Source: an uncultured Bacteroidota bacterium (lineage in GTDB: Bacteria > Bacteroidota > Bacteroidia > Bacteroidales > VadinHA17). Taken from it: a DNA stretch of 41,091 nucleotides. The notes beneath the pieces were generated by a model, which was given only the letters and a program-made list of their open reading frames with translations, made no database searches and had not been told where the DNA came from. This document shows, piece by piece, positions 23,171-31,980 of this stretch (its first letter is position 1; each line of letters begins with the position of its first letter). The position numbers and the translations under genes are program-made. The DNA is taken from assembly GCA_903844815.1 (NCBI GenBank), contig CAIMVD010000148.1:1-41091 (forward strand), given 5' to 3'.

Positions 23171-23815
23171 ATGATGATGAAAAAAAAGAGAGAACAAGAC
23201 GAAAGCAAAGATGATATCCAGTCAAAAACGATTGATAATAAAGATAATAACAATATAAAAGATAGTGGGGGATCAACTGTTTCTGATTCTCAGCCCACCG
23301 GAGAAGATAAAATAACTCAGGGGACTAACGGTAATGCAACGGGTTCATCTTCTGACAAAACGATAGCAGATTTAAAGGCAACAGAAGAAAAACTGGCAGA
23401 AATGCAGGACAAATACATAAGGCTCTCTGCTGAATTTGACAATTACAGGAAAAGAACCATGCGTGAAAAAATGGAAATGTCGAAGTATGCCGGAGAGAAC
23501 CTGTTACTTAAGATTATACCTGTAATGGATGATTTTGAAAGAGCTTTAAGTCACATGGATTCAACAACCGACACACAGGCGATGAAAGATGGTATCGACC
23601 TTATTTACTTAAAGTTAAGCGAATTTCTAAAACAGAATGGCATAAAGGAAATAGAATCGCTCAACAGCAATTTCGATGTTGACATTCACGAAGCAGTAGC
23701 TAAAGTGCCGGTAAATGAAGAAGGCAGGAAAGGGAAAGTTATAGATATTATTCAGAAGGGTTACTTTCTTCAGGATAAGGTGCTCAGGTTTGCAAAGGTT
23801 GTTGTGGGTGAATAA
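23171..23815 (+). CDS. grpE: Nucleotide-exchange factor GrpE
   Basis: 214 residues from ATG 23171. The longer frame back to 23075 runs through the promoter and repeat and is rejected. Three consecutive ATGs (23171, 23174, 23177) make the exact start uncertain by two residues. The N-terminal 80 residues are acidic and disordered, followed by a long coiled coil (KATEEKLAEMQDKYIRLSAE, then FDNYRKRTMREK) and the GrpE beta-domain with VNEEGRKGKVIDIIQKGYFL near the C-terminus. GrpE releases ADP from DnaK. It precedes dnaJ by 54 bases; dnaK is not in this window. Confidence 0.93.
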   Translation: MMMKKKREQDESKDDIQSKTIDNKDNNNIKDSGGSTVSDSQPTGEDKITQGTNGNATGSSSDKTIADLKATEEKLAEMQDKYIRLSAEFDNYRKRTMREKMEMSKYAGENLLLKIIPVMDDFERALSHMDSTTDTQAMKDGIDLIYLKLSEFLKQNGIKEIESLNSNFDVDIHEAVAKVPVNEEGRKGKVIDIIQKGYFLQDKVLRFAKVVVGE

Positions 23816-23869
23816 AACATATATTCGGATTACAGGAAGAAGTGGCTCTTAAATAAACAGAATAAAAGG

Positions 23870-25024
23870 ATGGGAAAAAGAGATTATTATGAAGTGTTAG
23901 GAGTATCGAAGGAAGCCACTAAGGATGAGATTAAAAAAGCTTACAGAAAGCAGGCTCTGAAATTTCATCCCGATAAGAATCCCGGAGATAAGAAATCGGA
24001 AGAGAATTTCAAGGAAGCTGCCGAAGCTTACGAAATACTCAGCAATGAGGAAAAGAAAGCCAGGTATGACCGTTACGGTCATGCAGGATTGGGAAATAAC
24101 GGAGCAGGTGGTTATAGCGGACATGGAATGACAATGGATGACATCTTCTCATCGTTCGGCGATATCTTCGGTGACGCGTTCGGAGGTTTCGGTGGTTTTG
24201 GAGGGTCGAGGCAAGGGGGTCAAAGACGAGTTAACAAGGGCAGTAATCTGAGAGTAAAGGTAAAACTCAATCTTCAGGAAATTGCAGCCGGAGCTGAGAA
24301 AAAAATAAAAGTCACCAAATATGATGCCTGTGACTCTTGCGGAGGCTCAGGAGCAGCCGATGCTTCAAGCATGACCTCATGTAATACCTGCCACGGATCA
24401 GGGCATGTAACGAGGCTCACCAATACCATGCTTGGGCAAATGCAGACCACCTCTGTATGCCCTGCATGCGGGGGAGATGGTAAAATAATTACCAAAAAGT
24501 GTACACATTGCTATGGTGAAGGAATTGCCCAGAAGGAAGATATAATTAAAATCAATATCCCTGCAGGCGTCGGTAAGGGAATGCAGATGACCGTGAGCGG
24601 AAAAGGAAATGCACCCAGGAGAGGCGGGGTGAACGGAGACCTTCTTGTTGTGATTGACGAAGAGGAACATCCCGAATTAATAAGGGAAGGCAATGATCTT
24701 ATTTATAACCTTTTCATAAGCATTCCTGATGCAGTTCTCGGAACTCATGTTGAAGTCCCTACAGTCGATAACAATGTGAAAATCAAGATAGAACCGGGAA
24801 CTCAACCCGGCAAAATACTCCGGCTAAGAGGGAAGGGTCTGCCTGAAGTCAATGGTTATGGAAGAGGTGACCTGATGGTCAATGTAAATGTGTGGATCCC
24901 AAAAAGTGTCAGCAAGGAAGAGATGAGGACCTTCGAGAAGTTTAGGGAATCCGGTTCATTTACCCCAAATCCGGATAAAAACGACAGGGGCTTCTTCGAT
25001 AGAATGAGAGGGTATTTCGAGTAA
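23870..25024 (+). CDS. dnaJ: Chaperone protein DnaJ
   Basis: 384 residues. A J domain with HPD at residues 33-35 is followed by a Gly/Phe-rich linker (about 75-120). Next is a four-motif zinc domain ([32 protein letters not shown]), then the two C-terminal substrate-binding domains ([39 protein letters not shown]). It is a complete type A DnaJ, delivering unfolded proteins to DnaK and stimulating its ATPase. It is transcribed with grpE and followed by a clear intrinsic terminator. Confidence 0.96.
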   Translation: MGKRDYYEVLGVSKEATKDEIKKAYRKQALKFHPDKNPGDKKSEENFKEAAEAYEILSNEEKKARYDRYGHAGLGNNGAGGYSGHGMTMDDIFSSFGDIFGDAFGGFGGFGGSRQGGQRRVNKGSNLRVKVKLNLQEIAAGAEKKIKVTKYDACDSCGGSGAADASSMTSCNTCHGSGHVTRLTNTMLGQMQTTSVCPACGGDGKIITKKCTHCYGEGIAQKEDIIKINIPAGVGKGMQMTVSGKGNAPRRGGVNGDLLVVIDEEEHPELIREGNDLIYNLFISIPDAVLGTHVEVPTVDNNVKIKIEPGTQPGKILRLRGKGLPEVNGYGRGDLMVNVNVWIPKSVSKEEMRTFEKFRESGSFTPNPDKNDRGFFDRMRGYFE

Positions 25025-25055
25025 ACTTTAATTCTGTTCATGCATATTATTTTTT

Positions 25056-25088
25056 AGGTCAGTCTTCACAGTCTGACCTTATTTTTTT
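25056..25088 (+). terminator. Intrinsic terminator after dnaJ
   Basis: AGGTCAG (25056-25062) and CTGACCT (25073-25079) form a perfect 7-bp stem with a 10-base loop, followed by TATTTTTTT. It ends the grpE-dnaJ unit. Confidence 0.85.
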
Positions 25089-25110
25089 CATGAAAATATT
25101 ATTGTGCTTT

Positions 25111-25214
25111 CCCTCTGTGTAACTCTGTGGCTTCTCTGTGGCTCTCTGTGTAACTGGATTTGAAGAACTTGCACAGAGGATCACAGAGGTACACAGAGTT
25201 ACTCAGAGAGTTAA
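25111..25214. repeat. Dispersed palindromic repeat, copy 3
   Basis: CCCTCTGTGTAACTCTGTGG at 25111-25130 is followed by two more CTCTGTG units. The opposite strand is represented by CACAGAGGATCACAGAGGTA and CACAGAGTTAC at 25172-25202. Arms of roughly 40 bases can fold back on each other. It lies between the dnaJ terminator and the ABC operon. Confidence 0.8.
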
Positions 25215-25286
25215 GAATAGAAGTATATTGTTTCGCAGAGATTACTTATATTTACAACTCTTTTACAAATTCTAAATAATTCTTAT

Positions 25287-26195
25287 ATGGCACTTTTCGA
25301 AGCAAGAAATGTCACTAAACAATACGGAAGCCAGCTGGCGCTCGACAATGTCAGCATTTCGGTACCCGAACAGAGCATTTACGGCCTTCTGGGACCCAAC
25401 GGCGCCGGAAAAACTACTCTTATCAGAATAATAAACCAGATTACCGGTCCGGATTCAGGTGAATTGTTCCTTAACGGTAAAAAACTTATGCCTGACGATG
25501 TGCAGTTTATAGGTTACCTGCCTGAGGAGAGAGGACTCTACAAGAAAATGAAGGTGGGTGAGCAGGCTCTCTATTTTGCCCAGCTTAAAGGACTCTCAAA
25601 GGCAGAGGCTATGCGAAGGTTGAAATACTGGTTTAAAAAACTCGATATAGTAGACTGGTGGGGCAAAAGAGTTGAGGAATTATCAAAGGGAATGGCTCAG
25701 AAAGTTCAGTTTGTAACCACCGTGCTGCATGAACCCAAACTTTTGATTTTCGATGAACCATTTACAGGTTTTGACCCGGTAAATACAAACACGGTAAAAA
25801 AAGAGATTCTCTTCCTTCGCGAAAGGGGTGCAACAGTAATCTTTTCTACTCACAATATGGAGTCTGTTGAGGAGCTATGCGATAATATTACACTCATCAA
25901 TAAGGCAAAAACCATTCTTGAAGGCAGGGTTGATGAGATCCGCCGCCAGTGGGCAGGGAATGAATTTGAAGTGGCTTTCGAAGGCGACGTACAGATCGGA
26001 AGCAACGGCCTTTACAATGTAATGGGCCAAAAAAAGGATAACGGTAAAAGCATTATCAGGGTTAAAGCCGTAACCGATGCAAGCCCGAATGATATCCTTC
26101 AGCATGTCCTTCCATCAGGAAATATAGTATCGTTCAACCCGGCGCTTCCATCTATGAACGAGATTTTCATCCGGGTAGTTGAGGCAAAGAATTAA
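25287..26195 (+). CDS. ABC transporter ATP-binding protein (NatA type)
   Basis: 302 residues. Walker A GPNGAGKTT at about residues 38-46, the Q-loop region near 80, the signature LSKGMAQKV near 135, Walker B LLIFDEP near 155 and the switch His in FSTHNM. The C-terminal 80 residues form the extra domain seen in drug- and sodium-type exporters. It would energise the ABC-2 permease encoded 30 bases downstream. The pair resembles the NatAB family for sodium or antibiotic export, but the substrate is not visible. No -7 box with the strict consensus is seen upstream (TATATTTA lies near 25248). Confidence 0.9.
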   Translation: MALFEARNVTKQYGSQLALDNVSISVPEQSIYGLLGPNGAGKTTLIRIINQITGPDSGELFLNGKKLMPDDVQFIGYLPEERGLYKKMKVGEQALYFAQLKGLSKAEAMRRLKYWFKKLDIVDWWGKRVEELSKGMAQKVQFVTTVLHEPKLLIFDEPFTGFDPVNTNTVKKEILFLRERGATVIFSTHNMESVEELCDNITLINKAKTILEGRVDEIRRQWAGNEFEVAFEGDVQIGSNGLYNVMGQKKDNGKSIIRVKAVTDASPNDILQHVLPSGNIVSFNPALPSMNEIFIRVVEAKN

Positions 26196-26225
26196 TAATG
26201 TCATTAAAATTGTAAACTTCAGATC

Positions 26226-27584
26226 ATGAATAAGATATCTGTAATAATAAAAAGAGAGTATATCACAAGGGTAAGGAAAAAATCATTTATTATAATGACA
26301 ATCCTTGCTCCTCTCCTGATGGCTGCCATCATAATTCTTCCAACAGCCTTAATGATGAATCAGAAGGGCGACTTCAAGAAAATTGCCGTTATTGAGGATA
26401 ATTCAGACCTATTCAGGGGAATAATAAAAAATACAAAGGATGCTGAATTTGTTTACCTCGAAAACACAAAGGTTGATGACCTTAAGAAGACCTTCGAGAA
26501 AGCAGGCTACTACGGAATCCTTTACATTTCGCCTGATCTTGTTAATATTCCTGATGCAGTACAGCTCATTTCAAAGAAACAGCCCCCTATAGGCCTCCTT
26601 GAACATATTGAGTCTTCCCTGGAAAAAGAGATTGAACGTCAGAAACTTCAGGCTTACAATATTCAGAATCTCGATGAGATTATGAAGAATATCAACACAA
26701 ATGTAAATGTCCAGACAAAAAAAATCGATGAAACGGGTGCAGTAACCGGTACAAGTACAGGTATAGCCATGGCTTTGGCCTATATCCTTGGTTTCCTTAT
26801 GTATATGCTGGTCTTCATTTTCGGATCGCAGGTAATGCGCGGTGTAATTGAAGAAAAAACGAGCCGTGTTGTTGAAGTAATCATCTCTTCGGTGAAACCT
26901 GTACAACTGATGATGGGCAAGATTGTTGGGATTGCATTGGTGGGTCTCACACAGTTCCTTATTTGGATAATTCTTACAATGGGAACAGTTACTGTCCTGA
27001 AGACGACAATTCTTAAAAAGACCGATATCACCGAGATCTCACAAAACATGCCGCAAAACCTCATGTCGGCCGGTCAGCAGACTTCGGCAACCGCTCAGCC
27101 TTCTTCAATTTCGCCAGAACTTGCCGAGTTTTCGAAGATGTTTGATAATGCCATGAGCCAGCCATGGGGATTGATAATTATTTGCTTCGTCTTCTATTTT
27201 ATTACCGGTTACCTGCTCTATGCGTCTGTTTTTGCAGCCATAGGCTCCGCTGTTGATAATGAAACTGAGACCCAGCAATTTATGCTTCCGGTCACAATTC
27301 CAATTATAGTCGCCCTGATGGTTGCCATGGGAACGATGCAGAATCCTGAAAGCTCGCTGTCGTTCTGGTGCTCACTGATACCGCTCACCTCTCCCATCGT
27401 AATGATGGCCAGGATTCCTTTCGGAGTACCATACTGGCAGATTGCTGTTTCGATGATCCTTATGATTGTTACCTTTCTCGTATTTGTATGGGGGGCTGCC
27501 AAGGTTTACCGCACAGGAATCCTTATGTACGGAAAGAAATCATCGTGGAAAGAGATTTGGAAGTGGCTGAGGTACGCGGGATAG
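26226..27584 (+). CDS. ABC-2 type permease (NatB type)
   Basis: 452 residues. The N-terminal segment (about 22-42) is followed by a large soluble domain of about 130 residues, then five or six membrane segments from about residue 178 onward. This is the NatB/ABC-2 arrangement. The conserved MRGVIEEKTSRVVEVIISSV loop near residue 205 is the coupling element characteristic of the family. A periplasmic loop rich in Gln, Ser and Thr (around 275-300) is longer than usual. It forms an exporter with the preceding ATPase and is followed 30 bases later by a response regulator that may be co-transcribed. Confidence 0.88.
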   Translation: MNKISVIIKREYITRVRKKSFIIMTILAPLLMAAIIILPTALMMNQKGDFKKIAVIEDNSDLFRGIIKNTKDAEFVYLENTKVDDLKKTFEKAGYYGILYISPDLVNIPDAVQLISKKQPPIGLLEHIESSLEKEIERQKLQAYNIQNLDEIMKNINTNVNVQTKKIDETGAVTGTSTGIAMALAYILGFLMYMLVFIFGSQVMRGVIEEKTSRVVEVIISSVKPVQLMMGKIVGIALVGLTQFLIWIILTMGTVTVLKTTILKKTDITEISQNMPQNLMSAGQQTSATAQPSSISPELAEFSKMFDNAMSQPWGLIIICFVFYFITGYLLYASVFAAIGSAVDNETETQQFMLPVTIPIIVALMVAMGTMQNPESSLSFWCSLIPLTSPIVMMARIPFGVPYWQIAVSMILMIVTFLVFVWGAAKVYRTGILMYGKKSSWKEIWKWLRYAG

Positions 27585-27614
27585 AAGGAAAGCAAAAAAA
27601 GATAAAAGTATCTG

Positions 27615-28790
27615 ATGTCCAGAATATTGGTTATTGATGATGAAAGAGCTATCAGGAACACCCTGAAGGAGGTTCTTGAATATGAAAAACATGAAGTTGA
27701 CCTGGCTGAAGACGGGCCAACCGGCCTTGGAATGATTTCAGAAAACAGCTATGACATAGTATTGTGCGATATAAAGATGGCAAAGATGGACGGGATCGAG
27801 GTTCTCACAAAAATTCAGGAGACATCACCCAATACGCCGGTTGTAATGATATCGGGTCATGGAAATATCGACACAGCCGTGGAGGCAATTAAAAAGGGGG
27901 CTTACGACTTCCTCGAGAAGCCGCTCGATCTGAACAGGCTCCTGATAACCATCAGGAATGCAATGGACAAATCGACATTAATATCCCAGACGCAGGTCCT
28001 TAAAAATAAGGTCAGCAAAATGTATGAGATAGTTGGTGAGTCGGATGCCATTAATCGGGTAAAGGATATGATCGGCAAGATTGCCCCCACCGAAGCAAGG
28101 GTGTTAATAACAGGCTCGAATGGTACCGGGAAAGAGCTTGTTGCTCATCAGATTCATGAAAAAAGCAACAGGGCCAGGGGACCATTCGTGGAGGTGAACT
28201 GTGCTGCAATACCCTCAGAACTCATTGAGAGTGAATTATTTGGACATGAGAAAGGATCATTCACCTCCGCTATAAAACAGAGAATTGGCAAGTTCGAACA
28301 GGCCAGCGGAGGTACTCTTTTCCTCGACGAGATTGGAGATATGAGCCTCAATGCTCAGGCTAAGGTTCTCAGGGCTCTTCAGGAAAGCAAGATCACCCGT
28401 GTCGGGTCCGATAAGGATATACACGTGAATGTAAGGGTCATTACGGCTACCAACAAGAACATTAAAAACGAGATCGAGAATAAAAACTTCCGTGAGGATC
28501 TCTATCACAGGTTGAGTGTTATTCTAATTCACGTCCCTGAACTAAACGACAGGGTCGAAGATATCCCTCTTCTGGCGGAACATTTTAACACTCTGATCTG
28601 CAAGGAATACGGGATGAGTAAAAAAATAATTACGGATGATGCGATAGCCGGGATGCAAAGAATTGAATGGACAGGTAACATAAGGGAATTCCGGAATGTA
28701 TTGGAAAGACTCATCATCCTTTGCCCCGGTGAGATAACTGCAAATGATGTAATTACCTACGCGAGGCCGGTTTCAGGTTCAAATCTCTAA
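27615..28790 (+). CDS. NtrC-type response regulator lacking a DNA-binding domain
   Basis: 391 residues. A receiver domain (1-120) has Asp8/Asp9 and phospho-acceptor Asp52 in VLCDIKM, then ISGHG and FLEKP. An AAA+ sigma-54 activator domain (about 140-375) has Walker A TGSNGTGKE, Walker B TLFLDEIGDM and the sensor GNIREFRNVLERL. The GAFTGA loop that contacts sigma-54 reads GSFTSA. The protein stops soon after the AAA+ lid, with no Fis-type helix-turn-helix (full NtrC is about 450-480 residues). No frame continuation lies downstream. It may act without specific DNA binding, as known for FlgR-like regulators. It follows the ABC operon by 30 bases; no histidine kinase is nearby. Confidence 0.9.
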   Translation: MSRILVIDDERAIRNTLKEVLEYEKHEVDLAEDGPTGLGMISENSYDIVLCDIKMAKMDGIEVLTKIQETSPNTPVVMISGHGNIDTAVEAIKKGAYDFLEKPLDLNRLLITIRNAMDKSTLISQTQVLKNKVSKMYEIVGESDAINRVKDMIGKIAPTEARVLITGSNGTGKELVAHQIHEKSNRARGPFVEVNCAAIPSELIESELFGHEKGSFTSAIKQRIGKFEQASGGTLFLDEIGDMSLNAQAKVLRALQESKITRVGSDKDIHVNVRVITATNKNIKNEIENKNFREDLYHRLSVILIHVPELNDRVEDIPLLAEHFNTLICKEYGMSKKIITDDAIAGMQRIEWTGNIREFRNVLERLIILCPGEITANDVITYARPVSGSNL

Positions 28791-28806
28791 CTAACTGATA
28801 ATAATT

Positions 28807-28872
28807 ACCCCCCATCCCCCCAAGGGGCATAATCATAACTTGATTTCAGCCCCCCCTGGGGGGTTGGGGGGT
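28807..28872. repeat. GC-rich long hairpin between the regulator and aspA
   Basis: ACCCCCCATCCCCCCAAGGG at 28807-28826 faces CCCCCTGGGGGGTTGGGGGG at 28852-28871. The arms are nearly fully complementary with a short AT-rich spacer. It ends 22 bases before the aspA ATG at 28894. It may be a dispersed repeat and could terminate or hinder the transcript. Confidence 0.75.
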
Positions 28873-28893
28873 CAAAAAATAAGGAAGCAAACA

Positions 28894-30330
28894 ATGTTCC
28901 GCATTGAAAAAGATACATTAGGACAGAAGGAGATTCCATCAGATGCCCTTTACGGAATTCATGCTTTAAGAGCAAAAGAGAATTTTCCCGGGAACAGCCT
29001 TTTTCCATTGGAATGGTTCATGGCAGTCGGGGTCATCAAACTTGCCTGCTACAAAACATACAGGGCGTTTCGAAATGCCGCTACTGAAAAGCTCGGAAAG
29101 TGCCTTCCTTTCAAAAATATAAGTGACGACATCCTCAATGCAATGATAATTGCTGCGGAAGAGGTCTCAGCCGGAAAACACTTCGATCAGTTCATTGTTC
29201 CCGCTATTCAGGGTGGCGCCGGAACGAGTATCAATATGAACATCAACGAGATAATTGCCAATGTGGCACTTCTGACAACTGGTCATAAATGCGGACAATA
29301 CAACTTTATCGATCCGCTCGAAAACGCCAATATTTACCAGTCGACAAACGATGTAATTCCAACTGCACTTACTGTTGCAGTAATGAGGATTCTGCAGGAA
29401 CTCGAAAATCATATTAATGATCTCAGACTGAAGGTCGAGGAACATGAAAGAAAAAACAGAGATAACCTCAGACCCGGATTTACGCAAATGGAGGAAGCGG
29501 TACCATCTTCATACGGTCTGCTGTTCAGCACTTATAATGAAGCACTGTCGCGCGACTGGTGGAGAGTATCGAAGTGCAATGAAAGGATTAAGCTGGTGAA
29601 CCTTGGCGGAGGTGCAATAGGAACAGGCCTGTCTCTTCCAAGATTCTTCATAATGGGTGTTGTTCCCGAACTGCGAAATCTCACAGGGCTTCCTCTTGCC
29701 CAGAGTGAGAACATGTCGGATGCTACATCGAACCTCGATAAATGGGTCGAAATCCACGCTACCCTTAAAGCACATGCAGTTAATCTCGAAAAGATCTCCG
29801 CCGATCTGAGGCTTCTCTCGTCGGATATCGCAAGAAACAGGTTTCTTACCCTTCCCGAACGTCAGGTAGGAAGCTCAATAATGCCCGGGAAGATAAACCC
29901 CGTGATTTGCGAATTTATAATTTCCGCCGTGCACAAAATATATTCAAATGATGTACTTGTAAGCTCACTTTGCGGCCAGGGAACACTTGAACTCAATGCT
30001 TATCTTCCGGTTATAGGTTGCACCGTTATCGAAAGCATAAACCTCTTGATTTCCTGCAACACCGCGTTACTGAAAAATCTTTTTGAAGGACTTAAGATAA
30101 ATGAAAAATCAGGTTATAAAGCGCTTATTACAAGCCCGTCAATTACTACTGCGCTTACTCCCCATATCGGATATCACAAATCGGCAGAACTTGCCACTTT
30201 CATGCGCGATGAGAAGGTAAGCATCTTTGATGCCAATGTGATCCTGAAATTAATTGATCAATCAAAGCTCGAATCTATTCTGAAGCCGGGAAATCTGCTT
30301 AAACTGGGGTTTTCTCTGGATGATTTGTGA
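28894..30330 (+). CDS. aspA: Aspartate ammonia-lyase
   Basis: 478 residues from ATG 28894; the frame opens earlier at 28840 but that stretch is the hairpin. It converts aspartate to fumarate and ammonia as a cytosolic tetramer. Family blocks: RIEKDTLGQKEIPSDALYGIHALRA at the start, GTSINMNINEIIANVAL, QSTNDVIPTALTVAVM, and the fumarase/aspartase signature GSSIMPGKINPVICEF at about residues 326-341. The N-terminus and length favour aspartase over fumarase. Its neighbour is hydF; aspA is known from [FeFe]-hydrogenase maturation clusters, where ammonia may feed the dithiomethylamine bridge of the H-cluster. Confidence 0.9.
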   Translation: MFRIEKDTLGQKEIPSDALYGIHALRAKENFPGNSLFPLEWFMAVGVIKLACYKTYRAFRNAATEKLGKCLPFKNISDDILNAMIIAAEEVSAGKHFDQFIVPAIQGGAGTSINMNINEIIANVALLTTGHKCGQYNFIDPLENANIYQSTNDVIPTALTVAVMRILQELENHINDLRLKVEEHERKNRDNLRPGFTQMEEAVPSSYGLLFSTYNEALSRDWWRVSKCNERIKLVNLGGGAIGTGLSLPRFFIMGVVPELRNLTGLPLAQSENMSDATSNLDKWVEIHATLKAHAVNLEKISADLRLLSSDIARNRFLTLPERQVGSSIMPGKINPVICEFIISAVHKIYSNDVLVSSLCGQGTLELNAYLPVIGCTVIESINLLISCNTALLKNLFEGLKINEKSGYKALITSPSITTALTPHIGYHKSAELATFMRDEKVSIFDANVILKLIDQSKLESILKPGNLLKLGFSLDDL

Positions 30331-30726
30331 CAGGTAGCGGGCGGCGGGTAACTAACTCCGGGCTTCCAAGGTTAATAAGAACTTTTTAATCAGGCACCGG
30401 ATATCGGTTGCCGTGTGTAGTGCATCTGTTTTTTCTTTTTACCACGGAGTTACCGGGTGTTTTAAGGAGTTTCACGGAGTAAATCGGGAATCTGGGTTCT
30501 GATAATTAAACTTCATTCAGATAATGAAACAGTGTAACTCCTTTTTTCCCTCCGTGTAACTCCGTGGTTAAGTGAATTCCTTGAAGGGTTGTCTCCCTAG
30601 TCTAAATGGGTAACAATTTGTGGTCTGAACAATATCGACCGCGCCAGGGTGAGTACCTATGAAAAAGAAATCCGAAATCATCCATTGCGCTGAGGTTAAA
30701 CCCAAAATATATCTTCAATAATATGC
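30331..30726. other. Gene-free stretch between aspA and hydF
   Basis: No coding frame of note. It begins with a short run of GGCGGG-type bases, then holds repeat copy 4 (30441-30568). The remaining AT-rich part leads to the hydF -7 box at 30727. No tRNA or structured RNA other than the repeat hairpin is recognisable. Confidence 0.6.
30441..30568. repeat. Dispersed palindromic repeat, copy 4 (variant arms)
   Basis: ACCACGGAGTTA (30441-30452) is exactly complementary to TAACTCCGTGGT (30557-30568). The inner units TTTCACGGAGT and CTCCGTGTAAC also pair. Relative to copy 3 (CTCTGTG/CACAGAG), both arms carry the matched change (CTCCGTG/CACGGAG), so pairing is kept. Confidence 0.8.
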
Positions 30727-30734
30727 TAATTTTG
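30727..30734 (+). promoter_or_regulatory. -7 box of the hydF promoter
   Basis: TAATTTTG matches TAnnTTTG, 17 bases before the ATG at 30751. No -33 TTG is present. It suggests hydF has its own transcript. Confidence 0.45.
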
Positions 30735-30750
30735 CCCCAAATTCCCGAAG

Positions 30751-31980
30751 ATGACAAAAGGAAGAGAATCAAAACCTCATATCGGTATCTATGGCCGACG
30801 CAATAACGGCAAGAGCAGCTTTATTAACTGCCTGGCAGGACAGGATATTGCAATTGTTTCAGATCATGCCGGTACAACTACCGATCCTGTAAAAAAATCG
30901 TTCGAGATTACTGGCTTCGGCCCGGTAATCCTTATTGACACTGCGGGTATTGACGATTCCGGAGAACTCGGACAGAAAAGAGTTGACCGTACGCTGAAAA
31001 CACTTGATATCATTGATCTGGCAATACTTATAATCGCCTCAAATTCGTGGGGAGAATACGAGTATGGACTTGTTTCGATGTTTCGCGAACGCGACCTTCC
31101 TTACATCATCGTACACAGTAAATCCGACCAGGAAGGACCTGCCTCTGACTTTAAAGAAATGATCCATTCATCAACAGGCTCATCACTTGTTGAGTTTTCT
31201 TCGTACGACAAAAGGAATTATGAAGATATTATATCTCTTATCCGTACCACCATACCTGAAAAATCATTTATAATGCCTGCACTTTTAGGCGACATCATAA
31301 GTTACGGTGATATCGTCCTCCTGATAACTCCGGTTGATGTGGAAGCTCCTGCAGGCCGGCTGATACTTCCACAGGTTCAGGCAATACGCGATATTCTCGA
31401 CAACGATGCCGTTGCCATTATATTGAAGGAGAGAGAGGTCGATGCATTTCTGCAAAAGACAAAGATTAAACCTGCCCTGGCTGTTACCGACTCCCAGGTA
31501 TTCAAAAAAGCCGACGCCTCTGTTCCTGATGATATTCCCCTCACAAGTTTCAGTATCATGCTTGCCCGTTTCAAGGGTGACTTTGAAAACTATCTGAAAG
31601 GAACTCCTGCAATATCGAAGTTGAAGGATGGCGACAGGGTCCTTCTTCTTGAATCATGTACTCACCATGTGTCGTGCGATGATATAGGAAGGACAAAGAT
31701 CCCGCGCTGGATTACCGGCTTTACCGGAAAGAAAATCGAATACGATGTGGTAGCAGGACTCGATATCCTTCCGCGCCCAATTACAGATTATTCGCTTGTT
31801 ATCCAATGCGGTGGCTGTATGATAACAAGAAGGCAGCTTCACAACAGGCTTAATCCGGCAATTAAAGCCGGCATTCCGGTTACTAATTACGGGATGGCAA
31901 TTGCATATGTTCAGGGAATCTACGAGAGAGCCGTTGCACCTTTTACAAGGGAAGGGAAAGGGAAGAATTCTTACCTCTAA
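30751..31980 (+). CDS. hydF: [FeFe]-hydrogenase H-cluster maturation GTPase HydF
   Basis: 409 residues. The N-terminal GTPase (about 1-175) has P-loop GRRNNGKSS at 15-23, GTTTDPV, DTAG and a degenerate G4 HSKSD. A dimerisation domain follows, then the [4Fe-4S]-binding domain with Cys303 (CTHHVS), Cys353 and Cys356 (CGGC), matching the known three-cysteine cluster of HydF. HydF is the scaffold that receives the two-iron subcluster built by HydE and HydG and delivers it to the hydrogenase. hydE, hydG and a hydrogenase gene are not in the window and should lie elsewhere. Its stop overlaps the stop of the convergent acyltransferase gene. Confidence 0.95.
   Translation: MTKGRESKPHIGIYGRRNNGKSSFINCLAGQDIAIVSDHAGTTTDPVKKSFEITGFGPVILIDTAGIDDSGELGQKRVDRTLKTLDIIDLAILIIASNSWGEYEYGLVSMFRERDLPYIIVHSKSDQEGPASDFKEMIHSSTGSSLVEFSSYDKRNYEDIISLIRTTIPEKSFIMPALLGDIISYGDIVLLITPVDVEAPAGRLILPQVQAIRDILDNDAVAIILKEREVDAFLQKTKIKPALAVTDSQVFKKADASVPDDIPLTSFSIMLARFKGDFENYLKGTPAISKLKDGDRVLLLESCTHHVSCDDIGRTKIPRWITGFTGKKIEYDVVAGLDILPRPITDYSLVIQCGGCMITRRQLHNRLNPAIKAGIPVTNYGMAIAYVQGIYERAVAPFTREGKGKNSYL

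Noticed and set aside
2337-30568. CRISPR array
   Set aside because: The repeats are palindromic, dispersed and without regular spacers or cas genes.
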